A model generated the notes under the pieces. The model had not been told where the DNA came from. It saw only the letters and a program-made list of their open reading frames with translations, and did not search any database. This document shows positions 58,033 through 64,000 of a stretch of DNA of 64,000 bases, in pieces; the first letter of the stretch is position 1, and each line of letters begins with the position of its first letter. Both the position numbers and the translations under genes were made by a program. Source of the stretch: Betaproteobacteria bacterium HGW-Betaproteobacteria-7 (GTDB lineage Bacteria > Pseudomonadota > Gammaproteobacteria > Burkholderiales > Rhodocyclaceae); contig PHCE01000006.1 in NCBI GenBank assembly GCA_002840765.1, positions 1 through 64,000 of the forward strand, read 5' to 3'.

Positions 58033-59457
58033 ATGTCCAAGCAATTTGACGTGCTCGTTATCGGTGGCGGCCCTGGCGGCTATGTGGCGGCGATCCGTGC
58101 CGCGCAACTGGGCTTTTCCACGGCCTGCTGCGAATCCAATCCCTATGCCGATCCGAAGGGCGAACCGCGCCTCGGCGGTACCTGCCTGAACGTCGGCTGC
58201 ATTCCGTCGAAGGCCCTGCTACACACCTCGCACCTGTTTGAGGAAGCCGCCCATACCTTCGCCGGCCAGGGCATCAAGGTGTCCAAGCCGACCATCGACG
58301 TGCCGGTGATGAAGGCGCGCAAGGATACCGTCGTCAATCAACTGACCTCCGGTATCAAGGGCCTGTTCAAGAAGAACAAGGTCACCATGCTTCCGGGCCA
58401 CGGTTCCTTTGTCGCCAAGGAAGGCGACTTCTGGAAGGTCAAGGTCGGTGCCGAGGAGGTGCTGGCCAAGCAGGTCATCGTTGCTACCGGCTCCAAGCCG
58501 CGCCACCTGCCCAACCTGCCGGTGGACCAGAAGATCGTCATGGACAACGAAGGGGCGCTGGATCAGGAATCCGTGCCGAAGAAGCTGGCCATCATCGGTG
58601 CTGGCGTCATCGGTCTGGAAATGGGCTCGGTATGGCGCCGCGTCGGTTCCGAAGTGACCATTCTCGAAGCGATGCCGGATTTCCTCGCCTTCGCCGACCA
58701 GGATATGGCCAAGGAAGCGCTCAAGCTGTTCAACAAGCAGGGCCTGAACATCCAGACCGGCGTCAAGATCGGCGAGATCAAGACGAGCAAGAAGGGCGTC
58801 TCGATCGCCTATGTAAGCAAGGACGGCAAGGCCGAGAAGCTCGATGCCGATCGCCTGATCGTTTCCATCGGCCGCGTTCCCAATACCGACGGCCTGAATG
58901 CCGAAGCGGTCGGCCTCAAGCTCAACGAGCGCGGCATGGTCGAAGTCGATGGCCACTGCAAGACCAACCTGCCGGGCGTCTGGGCTGTTGGTGACGTGGT
59001 GCGTGGCCCGATGCTGGCGCACAAGGCGATGGAAGAAGGCGTCATGGTCGCCGAACTGATCGCCGGCCAGGCCGGTCATTGCAACTTCGACACCATTCCG
59101 GGCGTCATCTACACGGCGCCGGAAATTGCCTGGGTCGGCAAGAGTGAGCAGCAACTGAAGGCGGATGGCGTTGCCTACAAGGTCGGCAAGATCCCGTTCC
59201 TGGCCAACGGCCGGGCGCTGGGCATGGGCGACCCGACCGGCTTCGTCAAGATGCTGGCCTGTGCGCAGACCGATCGTATCCTCGGCGTACACATCATCGG
59301 CCCGAACGCTTCCGAACTGATTTCCGAAGCCGTCGTGGCCATGGAATTCGGTGGCGCCTCCGAAGACCTCGCCCGCATCTGCCACGCCCACCCGACGCTG
59401 TCGGAAGCGGTGCATGAGGCGGCGCTGGCCTGCGACAAGCGGCCACTGCACTTCTAA
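58033..59457 (+). CDS. lpdA: Dihydrolipoyl dehydrogenase (E3)
   Basis: A 474-residue flavoprotein. It has [20 protein letters not shown] (FAD), the redox-active pair in [33 protein letters not shown] (NAD) and the catalytic His/Glu in [16 protein letters not shown]. It reoxidises the lipoyl group of OdhB and makes NADH. The start ATG at 58033 follows CTCGGAG. A strong terminator follows. Confidence 0.97.
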   Translation: MSKQFDVLVIGGGPGGYVAAIRAAQLGFSTACCESNPYADPKGEPRLGGTCLNVGCIPSKALLHTSHLFEEAAHTFAGQGIKVSKPTIDVPVMKARKDTVVNQLTSGIKGLFKKNKVTMLPGHGSFVAKEGDFWKVKVGAEEVLAKQVIVATGSKPRHLPNLPVDQKIVMDNEGALDQESVPKKLAIIGAGVIGLEMGSVWRRVGSEVTILEAMPDFLAFADQDMAKEALKLFNKQGLNIQTGVKIGEIKTSKKGVSIAYVSKDGKAEKLDADRLIVSIGRVPNTDGLNAEAVGLKLNERGMVEVDGHCKTNLPGVWAVGDVVRGPMLAHKAMEEGVMVAELIAGQAGHCNFDTIPGVIYTAPEIAWVGKSEQQLKADGVAYKVGKIPFLANGRALGMGDPTGFVKMLACAQTDRILGVHIIGPNASELISEAVVAMEFGGASEDLARICHAHPTLSEAVHEAALACDKRPLHF

Positions 59458-59474
59458 GCTGCAGGTTTTCGCCA

Positions 59475-59507
59475 AAGGCGGGTTGCGGCAACGCACCCGC
59501 CTTTTTT
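59475..59507 (+). terminator. Intrinsic terminator after lpdA
   Basis: GGCGGG (59477-59482) pairs with CCCGCC (59496-59501) and an inner GCG/CGC pair closes a GCAA tetraloop. A run of six T follows (59502-59507). It lies 40 bp before the zapE start. Confidence 0.85.
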
Positions 59508-59547
59508 CTTTGGCAGAATACGCCTTTCCCCCTGACGCTTCCCCCCG

Positions 59548-60666
59548 ATGCCACACAGAAAACTCAACGTCGCCGCCCAGGGCATGCTCGACGCCTACAA
59601 GAACCTGCTCGATGCCCGCGGTTACATGGCGGACGCCGCCCAGCTGACGGCGGCGGGCGCCTTGCAGTCGCTGTACACCAACCTGCTGTCGTTCAAGGTT
59701 GACCGCCGCAGCACCCTGAAGCGTCTGCTGGCACCGCCCAAACCGCCAAAGGGGGTGTATTTCTGGGGCGGCGTTGGTCGTGGCAAGAGCTTCCTGATGG
59801 ACTGCTTTTACGACTCCGTCCCCTATCGCCGCAAGAAGCGCCTGCATTTCCATTCCTTCATGCAGCAGATTCACCGCGACCTGGAGAAGTACAAGGGGGA
59901 AACCGACCCCATGCTCAAGCTGGCCGCAGATATTGCCAAGGACGTGCGCCTGCTTTGCTTCGACGAATTCCACGTCTCCGACATTGCCGATGCGATGATT
60001 CTCGGACGCCTGATGGATGGTCTGTTCGCCAACGGTGTGATCGTCGTCATGACCTCCAACTATCCGCCGGACATGCTCTATCCCAACGGCCTGCACCGGG
60101 AAAGCTTTCTGCCGACCATCGCCCTGCTGAAGAAATATCTCGACGTCTTCGAGGTTGATTCCGGCGTCGACTATCGCCTGCGGGCGCTGGAGCAGGTCGA
60201 GATCTACCATCATCCGGCCGACCAGGCGGCCGAGAAGAAGATGCTCGACTACTTCCGCATGGTCGCCGGTGAGGAGGGCAAGAAGGGTGGTCACATCGAG
60301 GTGCTCGGCCGCGAGATTGCTACCGTGCGCCGCGGTCATGGCGTCATCTGGTTCGATTTCCGCACCCTGTGCGGCGGGCCGCGTTCGCAGAACGACTATC
60401 TCGAAATATCGCGCGGCTACCACACCGTGCTCCTCTCCCACATTCCGAAAATGACCCAGCACCAGGCCTCCGAGGCGCGCCGCTTCACCTGGCTGGTCGA
60501 TGTCTTCTACGACAACAAGGTGAAGCTGATCGCCACTGCCGATTGTTCAGCGGACCAGTTGTACACCGACGGCACCCAGGCCGGCGAGTTCAAGCGTACC
60601 GTCAGCCGGCTGACCGAGATGAATTCGCGCGAATATCTGGCGCTGGCCCACATCGTCGCCCCATGA
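59548..60666 (+). CDS. zapE: Cell division ATPase ZapE (AFG1 family)
   Basis: A 372-residue P-loop ATPase. Walker A is FWGGVGRGKSFLMDCFYDSV, Walker B is LLCFDEFHVSDIADAMILGR, and the sensor region is VVMTSNYPPDMLYPNGLHRE, the AFG1/ZapE pattern. ZapE binds FtsZ at a late stage of division; in mitochondria AFG1 relatives serve in protein quality control. It commonly follows lpdA in betaproteobacteria. The ATG of the next gene overlaps its stop or lies just after it. Confidence 0.93.
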   Translation: MPHRKLNVAAQGMLDAYKNLLDARGYMADAAQLTAAGALQSLYTNLLSFKVDRRSTLKRLLAPPKPPKGVYFWGGVGRGKSFLMDCFYDSVPYRRKKRLHFHSFMQQIHRDLEKYKGETDPMLKLAADIAKDVRLLCFDEFHVSDIADAMILGRLMDGLFANGVIVVMTSNYPPDMLYPNGLHRESFLPTIALLKKYLDVFEVDSGVDYRLRALEQVEIYHHPADQAAEKKMLDYFRMVAGEEGKKGGHIEVLGREIATVRRGHGVIWFDFRTLCGGPRSQNDYLEISRGYHTVLLSHIPKMTQHQASEARRFTWLVDVFYDNKVKLIATADCSADQLYTDGTQAGEFKRTVSRLTEMNSREYLALAHIVAP

Positions 60667-60674
60667 GGAAAACC

Positions 60675-61478
60675 ATGAAACCTGCCGTCAAGTTCTTGCT
60701 GGCCGCACTGCTCTCCCTGTGGTTCGGCATGCTGGCGGCCCAGCAGATGGAAATCATCCCCTTGCACAGCAAGACGGTGGAGGAAGTATTGCCGGTGCTG
60801 CTGCCGCTGGTCGAACCGGGCGGCACGCTGACCGGCATGAACAACCAACTCTTCCTGAAGGCGTCGCCGCGTAACCGTGCCGAGATCAAGCGGGCGCTGG
60901 CGGCCATCGACAAGCCGCAGCGGCGGCTGATCATCCGCATCGCCACCGACCGGCAGAGTGCGGCGGATGCGCGGGGCGCCCAGGGCAGCGGCGAGGTGAC
61001 GATCGGCACCCGGCGCGGCGTTGACGCTCGCGTCAGCGTCTGGGAAACGGGCAGCGCCCGCAGCGAGAATGCCGGGCAGATGGTGCAGACCGTCGATGGT
61101 GGACGCGCCTTCATTCGCGTCGGCCGTTCGCTGGCTGTGCCGATGCGCCAGGTGATCGTCGGCCCGGGCGGCGCGGTCATCAACGAAATGGTGGTCTATC
61201 GCGATATCGGCAGCGGGTTCTATGCCCAGCCACGCGTCCATGGTGAGCGGGTGACGCTGGAAATATCGCAGCAGTCCGAGCAGGAAGATTTCCGGGTGCC
61301 CGGCGGCAGCCGCTCGCAGCGACTGGCAACTACCGTCTCCGGCCGTCTCGGTGACTGGATCGAGCTCGGTGGCAGCGGTGAGCAGGCGCGGAGCCAAGAG
61401 GATGGGAGCTTCAGCATCGGCACCGGCAGTCGCCGGGAAGCGCGCTCGATCTGGCTGATGGTCGAAGCGTTGGATTGA
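60675..61478 (+). CDS. Exported protein with secretin N-terminal-like domain
   Basis: A ~267-residue protein. The ATG at 60675 has GAGGA at a good distance; an ATG at 60663 overlaps the zapE stop. The signal is VKFLLAALLSLWFGMLAAQQ. The next ~65 residues (MEIIPLHSKTVEEVLPVLLP, LTGMNNQLFLKASPRNRAEI, KRALAAIDKPQRRLIIRI) match the NolW/secretin N-domain repeat, as in GspD or PilQ. But the barrel-forming secretin domain is absent. The rest is beta-rich. It could be a periplasmic accessory. It is in one unit with zapE. Confidence 0.7.
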   Translation: MKPAVKFLLAALLSLWFGMLAAQQMEIIPLHSKTVEEVLPVLLPLVEPGGTLTGMNNQLFLKASPRNRAEIKRALAAIDKPQRRLIIRIATDRQSAADARGAQGSGEVTIGTRRGVDARVSVWETGSARSENAGQMVQTVDGGRAFIRVGRSLAVPMRQVIVGPGGAVINEMVVYRDIGSGFYAQPRVHGERVTLEISQQSEQEDFRVPGGSRSQRLATTVSGRLGDWIELGGSGEQARSQEDGSFSIGTGSRREARSIWLMVEALD

Positions 61479-61611
61479 CACCGCGGGCGTGACGAGCGCC
61501 CTGTAGAGATCAAGTGAGTTGTGATATTTGTTGGTTTTTGCCAGCCTGTTTTGACTTATCATGAATTTGCAGTTTCCCATCTTCCGGACTTGACGCACAG
61601 GCGCTCCGAAA

Positions 61612-63600
61612 ATGACCAACGTATTCCGCATGTCGCTGTCCGCTCTTGCCCTGGCGTTCATCGCACTGCCAGTCGGTGCCGAAAGCGGATCGGTAGACCT
61701 GACCGCATTCAGCCTGGAGGACTTGCTCGAAACCCGGATCACCGGCGCGGCCAAGTATGAGCAGAAACAAAGCGAGGTGGCTGCCGCCGTCAGTGTCATC
61801 ACGCGCGACGAAATCAAGGCCTTCGGCTGGCGGACGCTGGATCAGGCGCTGGCCAGCCTGCCCGGCCTCCATCTGTCCTATGATCGCCAGTACAGTTCCC
61901 TGGGCACACGGGGCATCGGCCTGCCCGGCGATTTCATCACCCGCGTATTGGTTGCCATCAACGGCAATCGGGTCAATGACGCTGTCTATGATGCCGGCAC
62001 GATAGGCCGGGATTTTCCGGTCGACATGGATCTGATCGAGCGCATCGAATTCATCGCCGGCCCTGGTGGCGCCATCTATGGACAGAACGCCATGTTTGGC
62101 GTGGTCAATATCATTACCCGCGATGGCGCCATGCTCGACGGGGGCGAGCTGGCAGCCGGCTGGCAAAGCGCTCCGGCCCTGCGCGAAGGGCGGGTCAGCT
62201 GGGGCAAGCGACTGGACAACGGGACCGATGTCCTGCTCTCGGTCTCCGGCATGCGGGCGCGCGGCGATGACCTGTCGATGGCTTACCCCGGGGCGGGTCC
62301 CGGCGGCAGCGATGTCGCCGGGCGGGCGCTCGGCCAGGATGGCGAGCGCGACGGTGAATTCATGGCGCGCCTCGCTCATGGTCCCTGGAGTGCCGACTTT
62401 ATTGCCAGTGATCGGCGCAAGGATGATCCGACTGCGGCCTTCTTTGCCGATGCGCTGGCGTCCGGGCATTACCAGCGTGATGCCTACCGGCTGGCACAAC
62501 TGCACTATCAGGACAATTTCGCCGCCGATACGGTGAACGTGCTGGGCCGCCTGTTTCACGGTCGCCAGCGCTATACCTCCCGTTATCACTATGCCGGCGT
62601 CGTCAATCTCGCCCGCGGCGAGAGTGACTGGTATGGCGGTGAAGTGCGCCTGCTCTATACCGGCATTCGCCGCCACAAACTGGCCATCGGCCTGGAAGTG
62701 CAGCACAACAGCCGGATCGAGCAGAGCAACGACGATCGCAGCACCCCGGGTCTGGACTTGCGGATCAGCGATTCGGGTTCGCGGACCGGTCTCTATGTTC
62801 AGGATGAATGGCGGTTCGCCGATGACTGGACGGCCGTGCTCGGGTTGCGTGTCGACCGCGGCAGTCTCGCTCCAACCCGCGCCAGTCCACGGGCGGCGCT
62901 GATCTGGCAGGCCTCGCCGCAAACCGCTTTCAAAGTCCTTTACGGCCGAGCCCATCGGGCGCCCAACGCCTACGAGCGCGATTACGACGACGGCATCTCG
63001 CAGATCGCCAATCCGGGCCTGCGCGGCGAAACCGTCGATACGCTCGAGTTGCTGGCCGACCATCGACTGGCCCGCGATTTCAGCCTGCGGACCTCGATTT
63101 ATCAATGGCGTTTGCGCGACATCATTACCCTGAATACCGATGCGCTTTCCGGACTGACCCAGTATCAGTCCGGCGACAGCATCGACGCCCGTGGTGTGGA
63201 AGTCTCGCTGGCCCGCTCCTGGTCTTCCGGCGTTCGCCTGCGCGGCAGCGTGGCCTATCAGCATCTGGCTTACGCCGATGGGCGGCAACTGGAAAATGCG
63301 CCGCGTTGGCTGGGGCGGCTCAATGTCATCTATCCCCTGCCGTGGCTGGGCCTGCGTCTCGGCTACGAATTGCAGTACGAAGGACGGCGCAAGACGCTCG
63401 ACGGCTCGATGCTCGATGCGTATGCGCTGTCGCACGTCAACCTGGTGGCTGACAAATGGCTACGCGGGATGGAGGTTGCGCTGGGCGTGCGCAATCTGTT
63501 CGGCCAGCGCTACCACCACCCGGGTGCCGATTCCAACTGGCAGAACAGACTTGAGCAGGACGGGCGCAACGTCATGCTCAGCGTGGGCTACCGCTTCTGA
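61612..63600 (+). CDS. TonB-dependent receptor
   Basis: The 662-residue protein has a signal peptide (MSLSALALAFIALPVGAESG), a plug domain (AAVSVITRDEIKAFGWRTLD, QALASLPGLHLSYDRQYSSL, IEFIAGPGGAIYGQNAMFGV) and a beta-barrel ending in Phe (NVMLSVGYRF). The start of the plug (ETRITGAAKYEQKQSEVAAA) resembles the IRG-type TonB receptors that occur beside YfiR proteins. Its stop overlaps the next gene by one base. The substrate is unknown; the context suggests a signalling role rather than siderophore uptake. Confidence 0.88.
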   Translation: MTNVFRMSLSALALAFIALPVGAESGSVDLTAFSLEDLLETRITGAAKYEQKQSEVAAAVSVITRDEIKAFGWRTLDQALASLPGLHLSYDRQYSSLGTRGIGLPGDFITRVLVAINGNRVNDAVYDAGTIGRDFPVDMDLIERIEFIAGPGGAIYGQNAMFGVVNIITRDGAMLDGGELAAGWQSAPALREGRVSWGKRLDNGTDVLLSVSGMRARGDDLSMAYPGAGPGGSDVAGRALGQDGERDGEFMARLAHGPWSADFIASDRRKDDPTAAFFADALASGHYQRDAYRLAQLHYQDNFAADTVNVLGRLFHGRQRYTSRYHYAGVVNLARGESDWYGGEVRLLYTGIRRHKLAIGLEVQHNSRIEQSNDDRSTPGLDLRISDSGSRTGLYVQDEWRFADDWTAVLGLRVDRGSLAPTRASPRAALIWQASPQTAFKVLYGRAHRAPNAYERDYDDGISQIANPGLRGETVDTLELLADHRLARDFSLRTSIYQWRLRDIITLNTDALSGLTQYQSGDSIDARGVEVSLARSWSSGVRLRGSVAYQHLAYADGRQLENAPRWLGRLNVIYPLPWLGLRLGYELQYEGRRKTLDGSMLDAYALSHVNLVADKWLRGMEVALGVRNLFGQRYHHPGADSNWQNRLEQDGRNVMLSVGYRF

Positions 63601-64000
63601 TGCGTTGGACTGTTCGCCTGCCCGCTGTCTGCGCGCTCGCCTGCCTGCTGCTGTTATCGGGCGGCATGCCGGGAAGGGCGGCGGCGCAAAGCTTTAGCGA
63701 ATATCAACTGAAAGCCGGCGTGCTTTATAACTTCATCGCCTTGACGACTTGGCCGGAACCGCTCAGCGGGGTACTCAATGTCTGCGTTTATGGCCCGGAT
63801 CCGTTCGCCGGCGAACTCGGCAAACTGGCCGGGAAGAAAGTCGGGGATGTGCGCCTGGCCGTGCTGTCGTTGCATAGCGCCAAAGGCTTGGCTGACTGCC
63901 AGGTCGTCTTCGTCAGCCAGCCGGTACTCGGCAATCTGCCGCGGGTCGTCGACGAAATCGGCCGACGGCCGGTGCTGACCGTTGCCGATGCCCCCGGCGC
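63600..64000 (+). CDS. YfiR family (DUF4154) periplasmic protein, 3' cut by window
   Basis: The ATG at 63600 overlaps the TonB receptor stop (TGATG). The frame stays open to the window end and encodes about 133 residues. After a signal peptide (LPAVCALACLLLLSGGMPGR) comes FSEYQLKAGVLYNFIALTTW, the YfiR-family opening, then GPDPFAGELGKLAGKKVGDV and CQVVFVSQP. YfiR-type proteins restrain membrane diguanylate cyclases such as YfiN. A kinase or GGDEF gene typically follows, outside this window. Confidence 0.88.
   Translation, partial: MRWTVRLPAVCALACLLLLSGGMPGRAAAQSFSEYQLKAGVLYNFIALTTWPEPLSGVLNVCVYGPDPFAGELGKLAGKKVGDVRLAVLSLHSAKGLADCQVVFVSQPVLGNLPRVVDEIGRRPVLTVADAPG

Overview
The window reads as a chromosome segment of a GC-rich betaproteobacterium, most likely a Rhodocyclales (Dechloromonas/Azonexus-like) respiratory organism. 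The grounds are a contiguous TCA-cycle supercluster with betaproteobacterial gene order (mdh / gntR-sdhCDAB-sdhE-gltA-odhA-odhB-lpdA-zapE), a PEP-CTERM exported protein behind a sigma-54 promoter, an NnrS protein, a tetrathionate reductase locus and many c-di-GMP/two-component proteins. This taxonomic call is inference from gene content; there is no rRNA gene in the window.

Region 1 (1-13.2 kb) begins with the 3' half of an intact acnB and its terminator. It then becomes accessory and partly decayed. It holds a small ribbon-helix-helix protein and a restriction-like stub. Next comes a redox/thiol cluster: a flavoprotein with a Cys-rich tail cut off by an in-frame TAG, an MFS exporter, a frameshifted SigZ sigma factor, an NAD(P)H oxidoreductase, a rhodanese, and a DJ-1/PfpI protein divergent from a LysR regulator. 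A periplasmic solute-binding protein and a large hybrid histidine kinase follow. Fragments of a second acnB copy lie at about 8.04-8.21 kb and 12.14-13.12 kb (possibly also at 1.4 kb), all on the same strand. The last fragment still precedes a terminator almost identical in its stem to that of acnB, so accessory DNA appears to have broken up a duplicate acnB.

Region 2 (13.2-30 kb) is mixed housekeeping: a zinc-ribbon/Sel1 membrane protein, CreA, YaiI, an exported beta-helix protein, a metallo-beta-lactamase-fold hydrolase, an SRPBCC protein, a PAS histidine kinase overlapping an HD-GYP protein, a B12-binding radical SAM protein, a PEP-CTERM protein, phosphatidylserine decarboxylase, a VOC protein divergent from a WYL regulator, RlmF and an AAA+ ATPase.

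Region 3 (30-38 kb) is tetrathionate respiration: ttrBCA, with the ttrSR two-component pair convergent to it. Region 4 (38-45.7 kb) has a monooxygenase-like protein, CapA, NnrS, a flavin oxidoreductase, a porin-like protein, a PstS-like protein, a possible 25-residue membrane protein, a CBS protein and TruC.

Region 5 (45.7-60.7 kb) is central carbon metabolism: a CoA-ester lyase, malate dehydrogenase, a GntR regulator with a perfect 14-bp palindrome in its promoter region, succinate dehydrogenase with its flavinylation factor, citrate synthase, the complete 2-oxoglutarate dehydrogenase complex and ZapE. Region 6 (60.7-64 kb) has an exported secretin-N-like protein, a TonB-dependent receptor and the start of a YfiR-family gene that runs off the window.

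No rRNA, tRNA, CRISPR array or intact insertion sequence was recognised.
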